Assembly: GCF_000193205.1 (NCBI RefSeq)
Contig: NC_015278.1
Coordinates: 186,001-250,000, forward strand
DNA: 64,000 nucleotides
Direction: 5' to 3'
Origin: Aerococcus sp. Group 1
GTDB taxonomy: Bacteria > Bacillota > Bacilli > Lactobacillales > Aerococcaceae
Shown here: one piece after another, positions 42,763 through 52,159 of the stretch
How positions within the stretch are numbered: position 1 is the first letter of the stretch
How the letters are laid out: each line of letters starts with the position of its first letter
Translations under genes and position numbers: made by a program
The notes under the pieces: generated by a model
Database searches by the model: none
What the model was told of the DNA's origin: nothing
What the model saw: the letters and a program-made list of their open reading frames with translations, nothing else

Positions 42763-44221
42763 GTAAAGAAGAACGCTTAGCAAAGAATATTTTTGAATAT
42801 ATTGGTGGAAAGCAAAATACAAATAAAATCTATAATTGCATGACACGGATTCGGATTGATATTAAGGATTTTCAAGCAGTGAACCTATCAGCCCTAGAAG
42901 AAGAGGAGGGCATCTTAGGAATAGTTAAGGACGACAATACGCTTCAAATTGTTGTTGGCCCCGGTATCTCACAAAAAGTAGCTGATGAAATGAACGAATT
43001 AAGTGGAATTTCACATACGGAAAGGATTGATGAAAATTTAGATCCTCATTTGACTAGTAATCGCTCTCATTCAGAAGAAATTGCTAATCAAAATAAGAAA
43101 AAAATAAACCTTCGTATTTTAAATCTTTTACTAGTACCATAGCGAGTGTCTTTGTTCCGCTAATTCCTGCTTTTGTAGGTGCCGGTATTATTGGGGGGAT
43201 TGCCTCGGTATTTCAAAATCTCATAACTGCCGGTAATTTAGATGCGGCGACTTGGGGTAGTGCTGTAACCATACTAAATATTATTAAAAATGGCCTCTTT
43301 GCCTATCTCAATATTTATGTGGGGATTAATGCAGCCAAAGTATTTGGGGCTACTGAAGGTTTAGGGGGAATTGTTGCTGGAATCATTTATCTAACAGGAA
43401 TGACGCCAGAAAATCCCTTAAAGAATATATTTACCGGTCAAACCCTAGCTCCAGGACAAGGGGGGATTATTGGGGTACTTTTAGCTGTATTCCTACTATC
43501 AATCGTTGAAAAGCAATTGCGGAAGTTTGTTCCAGATTCCCTAGATATTATTGTTACGCCAACGCTTTCCCTATTAACAGTAGGCTTAATGACGATCTTT
43601 TTAATTATGCCAATCGCTGGTTGGGTTTCAGCTGGCTTAGTGGGTGTGGTGAATTGGGTACTCAATGTTGGAGGAGCCTTTAGTGGCTTTATTCTCGGGG
43701 CCATCTTCTTACCTTTAGTGATGTTTGGACTACACCAAATACTCACACCAATCCATATTGAAATGATCAATGCACCTGGATCCACACAGCTCTTGCCAGT
43801 ATTAGCGATGGCAGGTGCAGGTCAAGTTGGAGCTGCTTTAGCGCTATGGCTTAAATGTCGTCGTAATGGTCGATTAGTCAATATTATTAAAGGGAGCCTA
43901 CCTGTCGGGATTTTAGGTATTGGTGAACCCTTGATTTATGCCGTCACCTTACCGTTAGGTCGTCCTTTTATCACTGCATGTATTGGTGATGGTATCGGAG
44001 GTGCTGTTGTTGGAAGAATAGGCAGTGTTGGTGCGACAGCAATTGGTCCTAGTGGTGTCGCATTGATCCCATTAATTGCTGATGGAAAATGGATGGCTTA
44101 TGCTTTAGGCTTGCTCGCTGCTTATGCTGGAGGCTTCGTGGCGACTTACTTTTTTGGTGTGCCGAAAGAGGCACAGAATGCTGATTCATTTAGTAAAAAC
44201 GCTAAGATAACGGGTAGATAG
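42759..44221 (+). pseudogene. PTS EIIBC for MurNAc (MurP-like), one frameshift
   Basis: The ATG overlaps the murQ stop. The EIIB domain has the phosphorylated cysteine in KIYNCMTRIRIDIKD. The frame ends at 43142; the -1 frame continues [20 protein letters not shown] through the EIIC domain ([40 protein letters not shown]) to 44221. One T added in the TTTT run near 43116-43119 restores it. Glucose-superfamily PTS permeases of this layout, next to murQ and mupG, import MurNAc. Confidence 0.8.
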
Positions 44222-44223
44222 TC

Positions 44224-45086
44224 ATGTCCAATTATTTTTATTAGGTATTGAAGAAAAATTGACTAAGCTGTCGGGGTCTGAAGCTCAGGTTGGGAGATAT
44301 ATTATTGAACATGCTGATGACGTCATTCAAATGAATGTCAAAGAACTCGCCAGAGAGTCTGGTCCCAGTATCTCTACTGTGGTACGCTTTTGTCAGTCTA
44401 TTGGGACTGAAGGGCTATTCGCAGTTAAAAATAAAACTGTCTTCAGAGAGTCAATTAGTTGTTGAAGAGGGACTAACGGATATTAAACCTGGGGAAAATT
44501 TAGAAAATATCATGACAATGTTATTGAAAGAGTCTTATTATAATTTTAGAGAAACCAGTCAATTAATTAATGAAGATGCTTTAGATCAAATTATTCATCT
44601 GATGATTAATGCACCGATTATTTATTGCTATGGTTTGGGTGCTTCACATCTTGTCGGTGAAGATTTAGTGCAGAAATTTGCTCGAGTAGGAAAAACAATA
44701 TTAAATTATGAGGATTCCCATCAATTGGCTTCAGCCATGGGAACGGCCTTTAAGGATTCTCTTTTTCTACTCATTTCCTATTCTGGTCAAACCCACGAAG
44801 TGATTGAATTAGCTAATCTGGCTCATGAATTAAATATCAAAGTCATTGTAATGACATCAAGCTCAGGGAATAACTTACAAAAACAAGCAGATTACCAGCT
44901 CTTAGTCGCTCAATATCGTGAAGCGTCTCTGCGTGCTGGAGCAATGATCTCCTTACTGAATCATCTATTCTTAAATGATATCTTATTTCTATATTTCCTA
45001 TCGACTACGTATAAAAAACTCTTACTAGTTTAGAAACCAGTCGTCATGGAGTAGAGGAGCTAGTGAATATACGTCGTCAAAAGTGA
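44224..45086 (+). pseudogene. RpiR-family regulator (MurR-like), several frameshifts
   Basis: Three frames are needed. The N-terminal HTH has LSGSEAQVGRYIIEHADDVI and ARESGPSISTVVRFCQSIG; the SIS domain has IYCYGLGASHLVGEDLVQKF and FLLISYSGQTHEVIELANLA. The end ETSRHGVEELVNIRRQK is at 45086. Breaks are near 44230, 44405 and 45015. MurR-type proteins sense MurNAc-6-phosphate and control the operon. The layout mupG-murQ-murP-murR is that of a complete MurNAc utilisation operon, all members of which are broken here. Confidence 0.75.
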
Positions 45087-45119
45087 TTAAATATTTTTTA
45101 TATATAATACATTTAAATA

Positions 45120-45187
45120 AAAAGCTATGAATATGATATTTACGTCTCTAGGGGTATGAGGGTAGATAATGACATAGCTTTTTTGTG
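45120..45187 (+). terminator. Terminator with a long loop
   Basis: AAAAGCTATG and CATAGCTTTT flank a loop of about 45 bases with little internal pairing, followed by TTTTGTG. Confidence 0.5.
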
Positions 45188-45282
45188 TTTTAGAGGTTAA
45201 GAAATTATTTCATTCAATGGTGTTTTATTTTATTATAATATATAGTTTTGCTGATAAAGATTAACCCAGCCAGGTGATTCAT

Positions 45283-46776
45283 ATGCTCTCTCTAAGAAAA
45301 ACTTTTCATAAACATAAGCTGCTGCTTCGACTCCTATACATGACCTTTACTTTAGTGATTGTTACCTTATTAATCATGTTTTTTATCTTAACTCGGTCCA
45401 GTAAGCAGACCATTGTCGATTCTCAAGCGGACATGTTGTTAAAAGTGGGCCATGAAATTGCGGACGATCCCTTTATCCAGTCCTCTGCTGAAGATACGCA
45501 TTTTTCCCAGCAGATTATCGACTATGCCTCTGCTGAAGAAGCTCGCTTTGGCTTGGATTATGTGGTGATAATGACTAAGGATAGTACCCGACTAACCCAC
45601 CCCAACCGTCATTTAATTGGAAGTCCCTTCCAGGGAGAACAAGACCAGTATGATGCCCTCAATGGTAAATCCTATACCCGGACAGGGCAAGGCCCTATGG
45701 GGCGGTCGATGCGTGCCTTTGTCCCTATCCTCAATCAAGAGAATCAAGTGGTAGGCGCAGTAGCTTTAGGGATCATGTTGCCCAAGTTAAATCTCTTATT
45801 CGATCAGGCTAGACACACAGTGATCAGTTCTATCTTGGTCGCCTTTCTTGTGGCAGGGATAATGGCCATTTGGTTGGCTTATTCCTTAAAGAACCGCATG
45901 TTGGGAATGGAACCTGAAGAAATTGCCCAGGTAGTGGAAGAGCGCAATGCCATGTTTAATTATACCGATATGGCTATCCTAATCACTGATCCAAAAGGGA
46001 AAATCCGTTTTGAGAATAATAGTGCAATCACCTATATTGGCAACTATCTCAACCAACCTTATTCTGCAATTTTCCCTAATTTAAAGGTAAAGGACAAGGC
46101 ATTTATGTCTTTGATTAAGTCGGTCAACGAGGATGAATATGTCGGTTCTGTGGCTCCGATTATTGTCAACCGGGAGAAACGAGGCTATCTTTTTATATTA
46201 CGTAATGCTTTAGAAGTGATTGATTTAGTTAACCAGCTGGAGAATTCCCACTACTTTGCCAAGCAATTAGTCAAGCAGAACCATGATTTTCTCAATAAAG
46301 TTCATGTTATCTATGGCCTAACTGATTTAGGGGAATATAAGGAATTAAAGAGTTATTTGCAAGACTTAATTAGTGATAAGAGCCACTTCAATCAAAATGT
46401 GCAGCTATTGATTAACAATCCCACCATAGCGGGCTATTTACTCCTAGGCGCTAATCACTATTCCACTTATCGGCAGATCACTGTGAAGGATGAAATTCCC
46501 GAAGCCCAAAATTTTAGTCAGAATAATGAATGGCTGAAAATCACCAATACGATTGAAGAAAGCTTAAACCAGCTTCAAGACACGGTGAAAATTGACATTG
46601 AACTGGAATATGTCAATGATCATTTATTGACTTCATTCTATTTATATCCTGACCAAGGTCTTTACCATAAAGTCGCTAAGGTCTTAGATCAAGTACACAA
46701 TGATTTTGATAAGGTGAAAATAAATAATAAGAGAAACTACTTTGTTTTAAGCTATCAAGTGCAATATGGAGGCTAA
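45283..46776 (+). CDS. CitA/DcuS-like sensor kinase with degenerate ATPase domain
   Basis: About 497 residues. A first membrane segment (about 19-39), an extracytoplasmic PAS-like domain (about 40-175, DYVVIMTKDSTRLTHPNRHL), a second segment (about 181-203), a cytoplasmic PAS domain (about 220-320) and the Spo0B-like H-box KQNHDFLNKVHVIYGL (about 342). These match carboxylate sensors for citrate, malate or fumarate. The C-terminal part lacks a GNLIDNA-type N-box and a DNG-type G1 box: the aligned stretches are NTIEESLNQL and PDQG. It may therefore not bind ATP. It is coupled to the response regulator gene that follows. Confidence 0.8.
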   Translation: MLSLRKTFHKHKLLLRLLYMTFTLVIVTLLIMFFILTRSSKQTIVDSQADMLLKVGHEIADDPFIQSSAEDTHFSQQIIDYASAEEARFGLDYVVIMTKDSTRLTHPNRHLIGSPFQGEQDQYDALNGKSYTRTGQGPMGRSMRAFVPILNQENQVVGAVALGIMLPKLNLLFDQARHTVISSILVAFLVAGIMAIWLAYSLKNRMLGMEPEEIAQVVEERNAMFNYTDMAILITDPKGKIRFENNSAITYIGNYLNQPYSAIFPNLKVKDKAFMSLIKSVNEDEYVGSVAPIIVNREKRGYLFILRNALEVIDLVNQLENSHYFAKQLVKQNHDFLNKVHVIYGLTDLGEYKELKSYLQDLISDKSHFNQNVQLLINNPTIAGYLLLGANHYSTYRQITVKDEIPEAQNFSQNNEWLKITNTIEESLNQLQDTVKIDIELEYVNDHLLTSFYLYPDQGLYHKVAKVLDQVHNDFDKVKINNKRNYFVLSYQVQYGG

Positions 46777-46779
46777 GTG

Positions 46780-47517
46780 ATGTATAAAGTAATGCTTGTT
46801 GAAGATGACCGCATGGTTCAAGCCATTAACAAACAATATGTCGAAAAAGTGTCAGGCTTTGAAGTAACTGCGGTGACAGAAAGTTACCAAGAGGCCCTTG
46901 ATCAGTTAGCTGAGGACCATTTCGACCTTTTGTTAATTGATGATCATTTGGACGATTTCCAATCACCCGGTATGCAGCTGGTTGAATATTTGGCTACTCG
47001 TGACCAGCATCCGGGAGTAATCATGTTAACGGCTCAAAACGCCAAATCAGCCATTCAAAAGGGCTTAAATTTAGGGGTGCAGGACTATATTCTCAAACCC
47101 TTTACCTTTGAACGCTTAGAAAGTAGTTTGCTTCGGTTTAAAAAGGAAAGAGAGTTATTAAATCAAGAGGAGGAGATTGACCAAGACATCTTGGACCAAT
47201 TATATGGTTATCCGGATGACTTAGGTGCCGACAACCGTTTAGCGGAGTCTGCTAATATGGAAATGAGTGATAGTATCGAAAAGGGTCTGACCTTTTCCAC
47301 CATGGAAGTCATTGCCGCGTCCATCGAAAGCCAAGATTGTGAATCTTTTACTATTCCCCAAATCACTCAGAAAAGCCAACTCTCCCATGTGACGGTGCGT
47401 AAATATATCCATTATCTGGTTAAAAAGGGCTATCTGAAGACCTTCCAATACTATGGAACAACTGGGCGGCCTACTATTCATTACCAACAAGTCCACCCCT
47501 TGGATAGAAGTTTGTGA
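46780..47517 (+). CDS. CitB/DcuR-type response regulator
   Basis: 245 residues from ATG 46780 with GGAGG upstream. The receiver domain has the acidic pair in VEDDRM, the phosphorylatable Asp in LLLIDDHLDD (about 55), T in IMLTAQNA and K in YILKPFTF. The C-terminal helix-turn-helix (ITQKSQLSHVTVRKYIHYLV) and GTTGRPTIHYQ are typical of the citrate/malate family. It most likely controls the AEC transporter gene downstream in response to a carboxylate. Confidence 0.85.
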   Translation: MYKVMLVEDDRMVQAINKQYVEKVSGFEVTAVTESYQEALDQLAEDHFDLLLIDDHLDDFQSPGMQLVEYLATRDQHPGVIMLTAQNAKSAIQKGLNLGVQDYILKPFTFERLESSLLRFKKERELLNQEEEIDQDILDQLYGYPDDLGADNRLAESANMEMSDSIEKGLTFSTMEVIAASIESQDCESFTIPQITQKSQLSHVTVRKYIHYLVKKGYLKTFQYYGTTGRPTIHYQQVHPLDRSL

Positions 47518-47568
47518 AAAGTCTCTTAAATTACTTAAAAAACTTTCATTTAATTAAATAATATTTCC

Positions 47569-47647
47569 TAGCTCCTCTATATAAACTAGAATTCAACTAT
47601 AGAGTTTATCGATAAGTTCTTGTGAATTTTTTATTATAGAGGAGCTA
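47569..47647 (+). promoter_or_regulatory. Leader hairpin that covers the ribosome site of the permease
   Basis: TAGCTCCTCTATA (47569-47581) and TATAGAGGAGCTA (47635-47647) are perfectly complementary over 13 bp. The right arm contains the GAGGAG ribosome site of the ATG at 47653 and is followed by TTTTT. It can act as a terminator of the regulator operon, as a translational lock, or both. Confidence 0.65.
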
Positions 47648-47652
47648 TTTTT

Positions 47653-48720
47653 ATGTCGTTTGGTGAAATATTGATAGCTACCCTGACAAATATGAAGTTT
47701 ATTTCGGCAATTACTTCGACGATTGGGATTATCTTGATTGGTTATATTTGCAGACGTCGTGGCATCTTTAACCAACATGTTTCTAAAGTCTTGTCAACGG
47801 TAGTTTTAAAGTTAGCGATTCCATGTATGGCCTTCAATGCCTTTATGCAAGATTTGAATGTCCAACAACTCCACCAAAGTATGAGTGTTTTGGTATGGGG
47901 CCTGTTAATTTATTTAGTTTTTATTGTTATTACCCGTCTTACTTATGCGCGTTATGAGGGGGACACCCAACTTGTTTTACGCATGTTAACGATTTTTGGC
48001 TCGACAACCTTTTTTGGGATTCCAATTGTGTCAGCGGTTTACGGGGCTGACGGGGTCATTTACGCCAATGTTTTTAACATCGGTTACCGGATCTTCTTAT
48101 ATTCCTATTGCTATATCTTGATGAGTGGTTTGCAATTTAAAAAGAGCAACCTCAAAAGTATCTTCCTCAATCCGACGATCTTATTTACCTTGGCGGGTTT
48201 ACTGATTTGGGCTATGCAGGCTTATCTGCCCCATGTCACGGTGGAAACCCTGGCCAAGACTGGAGAAATGGTTGAGCGTCAAGCCCCAATTCTCCGCTTT
48301 GACTTAACCCTACCTTGGTTATACCAATTGATGAACTATTTATCTAAATTGGCTTCACCATTGGCCTGGTTATCAATCGGGGCAACTCTTGGTGAAAGTG
48401 AAATTACCGAAGCGGTTAAGGACAACAAGGTGTGGTACTACGCCTTTAATAAAATGCTTATTGTTCCATTGATTACTTTAGTCTGTGGGATTTTATTCAC
48501 GGTGACGAACACTCTCCCAATGGATTATGCCGCAATTGGGACGACTGTAGTGATGATGGCGACTCCACCGGCCAGTGTGGCGGTCTCCTATGCGATTGGT
48601 TTTGGACGTGAAAGTAAGCTAGCCTCGAACGCCTCTTTTGTAACCACCTTAACGGCTACCCTAGCCATCCCAATTTGGCTGGTGGTAATTGAAATCTTAA
48701 AAACCAGTGGGATTATTTAA
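47653..48720 (+). CDS. AEC-family carboxylate permease (malate permease-like)
   Basis: 355 residues with about 10 membrane segments in two halves, as in auxin-efflux-carrier family proteins. The cluster IPCMAFNAFMQDLN is in the first half and MATPPASVAVSYAIGFGRES in the second. MleP-type malate permeases of lactic acid bacteria belong here. The neighbouring two-component system of the citrate/malate class and the D-2-hydroxyacid dehydrogenase downstream support a hydroxy-acid substrate. Confidence 0.8.
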   Translation: MSFGEILIATLTNMKFISAITSTIGIILIGYICRRRGIFNQHVSKVLSTVVLKLAIPCMAFNAFMQDLNVQQLHQSMSVLVWGLLIYLVFIVITRLTYARYEGDTQLVLRMLTIFGSTTFFGIPIVSAVYGADGVIYANVFNIGYRIFLYSYCYILMSGLQFKKSNLKSIFLNPTILFTLAGLLIWAMQAYLPHVTVETLAKTGEMVERQAPILRFDLTLPWLYQLMNYLSKLASPLAWLSIGATLGESEITEAVKDNKVWYYAFNKMLIVPLITLVCGILFTVTNTLPMDYAAIGTTVVMMATPPASVAVSYAIGFGRESKLASNASFVTTLTATLAIPIWLVVIEILKTSGII

Positions 48721-48785
48721 ATTTTTTGAGTGAACGTGCATTAAAAATTAATAAATATGAGTAAAAAGAATAAGGAGAGATTGTA

Positions 48786-49793
48786 ATGACTTTTAAAGTA
48801 GCTTGCTATGGGGTACGGTCGAACGAAGTGGATATTTTTAACCAATATAATAAGTATAATTATGACCTAACTTTAATTGAAGAATTATTGACTGAAGATA
48901 ATATTGAAACCGCTAAAAGCCATGATGCTGTCCTACTCAGAGGAAACTGTGTGGCCAATCGGAAAAACCTGGAATTACTGAAATCCTGGGGCATTGATTT
49001 AGTTTTCACCCGGACTGTGGGAATTAACCACATCGATATGGACGCTATCCGCGACTTAGGCCAAGTGGTCGCTCGAGTACCAGGCTATTCTCCGAATGCC
49101 ATTGCCGAATTAGCAGTGACCCTGGCCATGAGTTTGTTGCGTAATGTGCCTTATACTACTGAAGCGACCGCTAAGGCATACGATTTCCGTGTGAAACCTC
49201 GTATGTTTAGTCGCGAAGTGAGAAATTGTACGGTGGGAATCATTGGTTGCGGACGTATTGGCGTGACCGAAGCTAAACTCTTCCAAGGTTTAGGAGCTAG
49301 GGTGATTGGTTATGATATCTATCAATCTGATGCGGCCAAAGAAGTCGTTGAATTTAAAGACACCCAAGACGAACTCTTAAAAGAGGCTGATATTGTAAGT
49401 ATTCACTCGGCCTACATTGAAGGTGAAAATGACAAGATGATTAACCGTCATTTTATCGAAACCATGAAAGATGACGCTATCTTAGTCAATACTGCCCGAG
49501 GAGAACTCCAAGACAACCAAGCCATTATCGATGCCCTTAAAGCAGATAAATTGTATGGCTTTGCGGCCGATGTGCTCCCCAATGAAGGACCAATTTTCTT
49601 CCACAACTTCGATCGTTTAGAAGATGTTCCTGATGAAACGGTTCAAGAATTGATTAAGTTATATCCAAGAGTCCTGCTAACTCCTCATGTAGGTTCCAAC
49701 ACCGATGAAGCAGTCAAAAACATGGTGGAATATTCCATGGATAATTTTGAAGAATACCTTACCACTGGGAAAGTTGCTAATTTGGTGGAGTAA
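48786..49793 (+). CDS. D-2-hydroxyacid dehydrogenase (D-lactate dehydrogenase-like)
   Basis: 335 residues. The NAD motif is VGIIGCGRIGVTEAKLFQGL (about 148-167), the catalytic Arg in VNTARGELQDNQA (about 237), Glu in DVLPNEGPIF (about 266) and His in LLTPHVGSNTDEA (about 300). This is the family of D-lactate and 2-hydroxyisocaproate dehydrogenases. It follows the permease by 65 bp with AAGGAGA as ribosome site. It reduces pyruvate or another 2-oxo acid with NADH. Confidence 0.85.
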   Translation: MTFKVACYGVRSNEVDIFNQYNKYNYDLTLIEELLTEDNIETAKSHDAVLLRGNCVANRKNLELLKSWGIDLVFTRTVGINHIDMDAIRDLGQVVARVPGYSPNAIAELAVTLAMSLLRNVPYTTEATAKAYDFRVKPRMFSREVRNCTVGIIGCGRIGVTEAKLFQGLGARVIGYDIYQSDAAKEVVEFKDTQDELLKEADIVSIHSAYIEGENDKMINRHFIETMKDDAILVNTARGELQDNQAIIDALKADKLYGFAADVLPNEGPIFFHNFDRLEDVPDETVQELIKLYPRVLLTPHVGSNTDEAVKNMVEYSMDNFEEYLTTGKVANLVE

Positions 49794-49837
49794 GGGTAAG
49801 TCATACCCAAAAAGTAAAAACTCCTTCCAATGAAAAT

Positions 49838-49874
49838 AGGCCTATGATGAAAGGAAAGTCGTCATAGGCCTTTT
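49838..49874. terminator. Terminator between convergent genes
   Basis: AGGCCTATGA and TCATAGGCCT around a 14-base loop, then TTTT. Confidence 0.8.
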
Positions 49875-49899
49875 AAGTCGATCTGCTGTTGTTAAGTCG

Positions 49900-50832
49900 C
49901 TAAATATTCTCCGTCAAGAACCGGGCCGTATCAATATCTGTAATCAATTCATCAACATACTGACTCTTAATGGCGGAGAGAATACTTATATGTTTTTTTC
50001 GCCCGCCAGCGATACAGATTTTACGGTCAATTTGAGCAAAGGCCTTTTGGGAGACGCTGATGCGGCGTTCTTCTAACTCTTGAAGGATTTCTTTACCTTC
50101 TTGGTTAAGGAAAATAATGGAGGCAATATCACTCGTGGTATCACTTTCCTTGATGAGGGCTGTCTCTTTTTCGGACAGGTAGCCGGTCGAGATAATATTA
50201 TTTTCTTCGTCATTAGGGTTACCGATACTGAAGATGGCGATGTTGGCTTGACTGCTTCTATCAATAGTGGCCAAGACGTTGGGGTCGTGCATGTACATGT
50301 CGGCAGCAACTTGGCTTTGGGCGAAGGCTGGGGCTAGGATGGTAGCTGACTTGGCCAGATAGTTTTCGGCAAATTGGTTGGCGATGGAATTGGAATGGCG
50401 GTTGAAGTTCTTATCTCCGTGACCGCCGATCAGGGGAGTGAAGAGCGTCTTTTTATTCAGATTGCCGTAGCAATACTTGGTCAATTCTTGTAGGGTCTTT
50501 CCCCATCCCACAGCGATCGTGTCGCCTTCTTCAAGAATAGTATTTAAATAAGAGCCAGCCATTTGGGCTAGGGATCCGCGGACGTCATGGTTATGGATAT
50601 CCGTAATCATGACGTTTTTAAGTTGAAAACTTTCTTTAATGGTGCGTTCAACATGCTCGTAGTTAGGGGTGTCATTAACAACGACGGTTATAATACCCAT
50701 ATCACGGGCTTTTTTGAGCATACGGGAGACTTTGATGCGAGAAATGCCCACCTGGTCAGCGATTTCTTCCTGGGTCAGGTTGTGGTAGTAGTAGAGTTTA
50801 GCCACTCGAATAAGATCTTTTTTACTGTTCAT
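49900..50832 (-). CDS. SorC-family sugar-binding transcriptional regulator
   Basis: About 310 residues from ATG 50832 with GAGGTG upstream. The N-terminal helix-turn-helix (LTQEEIADQVGISRIKVSRM) is followed by a sugar-phosphate-binding domain (about 55-310, GDTIAVGWGKTLQELTKYCY, LIGGHGDKNFNRHSN). SorC regulators respond to phosphorylated sugars. It is convergent with the dehydrogenase and divergent from the RpiR gene. A dead partial copy lies at 32797-33100. Confidence 0.85.
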   Translation of the reverse strand: MNSKKDLIRVAKLYYYHNLTQEEIADQVGISRIKVSRMLKKARDMGIITVVVNDTPNYEHVERTIKESFQLKNVMITDIHNHDVRGSLAQMAGSYLNTILEEGDTIAVGWGKTLQELTKYCYGNLNKKTLFTPLIGGHGDKNFNRHSNSIANQFAENYLAKSATILAPAFAQSQVAADMYMHDPNVLATIDRSSQANIAIFSIGNPNDEENNIISTGYLSEKETALIKESDTTSDIASIIFLNQEGKEILQELEERRISVSQKAFAQIDRKICIAGGRKKHISILSAIKSQYVDELITDIDTARFLTENI

Positions 50833-50994
50833 GTGTTCACCTCGTGGTATATATAACAATGATACGGGAAGAAGAGAAAGAAAGGCAAGAAATTTATAAA
50901 TAATTTTTTAGTGACAGAAAATTATTAATTTTTCTATGGGGTTAATGGGTGTAGAAATAAATAATTATCTCCAATGAGTAAAATGTGTTTATAT

Positions 50995-51022
50995 TTTGCA
51001 GGAAAGTGCTTTCTGCTATAAT
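50995..51022 (+). promoter_or_regulatory. Promoter of the RpiR gene
   Basis: TTTGCA (50995-51000), a 16-bp spacer and TATAAT (51017-51022). The spacer is almost entirely a cre-like sequence. Confidence 0.65.
51001..51014 (+). promoter_or_regulatory. cre-like site in the RpiR promoter
   Basis: GGAAAGTGCTTTCT, close to the palindromic CcpA consensus, fills the -35/-10 spacer. Binding would block polymerase directly. Confidence 0.6.
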
Positions 51023-51060
51023 ATGATTTATCGTGAATGGTTAACTAAGGAGGTGTATTG

Positions 51061-51933
51061 ATGGAAACCAACATAGCAGAACTGATTAAGCAAAAGTATA
51101 ATCATTTGCCCAATTCACAGAGAAAAGTCGCTGATTATATTTTAAATCATGGTGGTGAGGTCATGAATCATACTTTGTCTGATTTAGCGGCTAAATCGGG
51201 AGTTAGTATTCCTAGTGTGGTTCGTTTTACGCACACCATTGGCTACTCTGGCTTCAGTGAATTTAAGAAGGCTATCTTACTAGAAACGGGTCAACAACAG
51301 AACCAAGACAATGGCTTTGAGAAAAATTCTCGTGTCAATCTCGATTTTTCGCCTAAAGATTCCTTAAGTGATGTTCCCAAGATGGTGGTGGACAAGTCTA
51401 TACGAGGCATGCAGGATACCTTAAACTTGCTAGATAGGAATGATTTTGAAGAGGCCATTACAAAAATTATTTCAGCCAAACGGGTAAGTATCTATGGAAT
51501 AGGAACGTCTTCCAGTGTTGCTTTAGACTTTGTCAGCCGTCTGATCCGTATCGGCATACCAGCGACTTATTATTCAGATATTCATTTACAGCAATTGGCT
51601 GTTCACTCCTACACAGAGGATGATTTATTGATCGGGATTTCTCATTCTGGAGCCACAATGGATGCCGTGGATACCCTGAAATTAGCAAAGTCAAGAGGGG
51701 TACAAACGATTGCTTTGACTAACTATAAATCCCATTTTATTAATGAATATGCTGATATTTCTCTTCTCACCGGTGATAATGAAACCTCTTTATACAGTGA
51801 GACCATGGTTTCACGTATTTCGCTTTTGACTCTGATCGATATGTTATATATTGGAATCATTTTGAGTGACTATGATCACTATACCCAACAGCTTGAACAA
51901 ATTAGTCATTTCGTCGATAGTAAAAATTACTAA
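51061..51933 (+). CDS. RpiR-family regulator of the mannose/hexulose operon
   Basis: 290 residues from ATG 51061 with AAGGAGGTG upstream. The N-terminal HTH_6 domain (LPNSQRKVADYILNHGGEVM, AAKSGVSIPSVVRFTHTIGY) and the C-terminal SIS domain (RVSIYGIGTSSSVALDFVSR, DDLLIGISHSGATMDAVDTL) define the family. It precedes the manA-hxlA-hxlB-PTS operon and probably senses a phosphosugar made there. Confidence 0.85.
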   Translation: METNIAELIKQKYNHLPNSQRKVADYILNHGGEVMNHTLSDLAAKSGVSIPSVVRFTHTIGYSGFSEFKKAILLETGQQQNQDNGFEKNSRVNLDFSPKDSLSDVPKMVVDKSIRGMQDTLNLLDRNDFEEAITKIISAKRVSIYGIGTSSSVALDFVSRLIRIGIPATYYSDIHLQQLAVHSYTEDDLLIGISHSGATMDAVDTLKLAKSRGVQTIALTNYKSHFINEYADISLLTGDNETSLYSETMVSRISLLTLIDMLYIGIILSDYDHYTQQLEQISHFVDSKNY

Positions 51934-52000
51934 TACGGTCTCTTTTTTTACGACTATATGTATAAATTATACAGTTAGGAGAATAGATAATAATTTTTAT

Positions 52001-52044
52001 ACCACTCCAAATGCCTTCAACACGGGCGATTGGAGTGGTTTTTA
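52001..52044 (+). terminator. Intrinsic terminator
   Basis: ACCACTCCAA and TTGGAGTGGT flank a loop of about 20 bases, then TTTTAT. Confidence 0.75.
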
Positions 52045-52078
52045 TATTCTCCAAGCATAAACACTGAAAAAATAGTAA

Positions 52079-52092
52079 AGAAAGCGCTTTAC
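52079..52092 (+). promoter_or_regulatory. cre-like site at the manA promoter
   Basis: AGAAAGCGCTTTAC contains the perfect palindromic core AAAGCGCTTT and overlaps the -35 box of the promoter at 52088-52116. Confidence 0.65.
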
Positions 52093-52116
52093 AAATGTAT
52101 GTATTAATTATACAAT
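52088..52116 (+). promoter_or_regulatory. Promoter of the manA-hxl-PTS operon
   Basis: TTTACA (52088-52093), a 17-bp spacer and TACAAT (52111-52116), 44 bp before the start at 52160. Confidence 0.7.
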
Positions 52117-52159
52117 ACAAGTGAGAAAAAGATAAAAATATACAAAAGGAGGAAATGTA

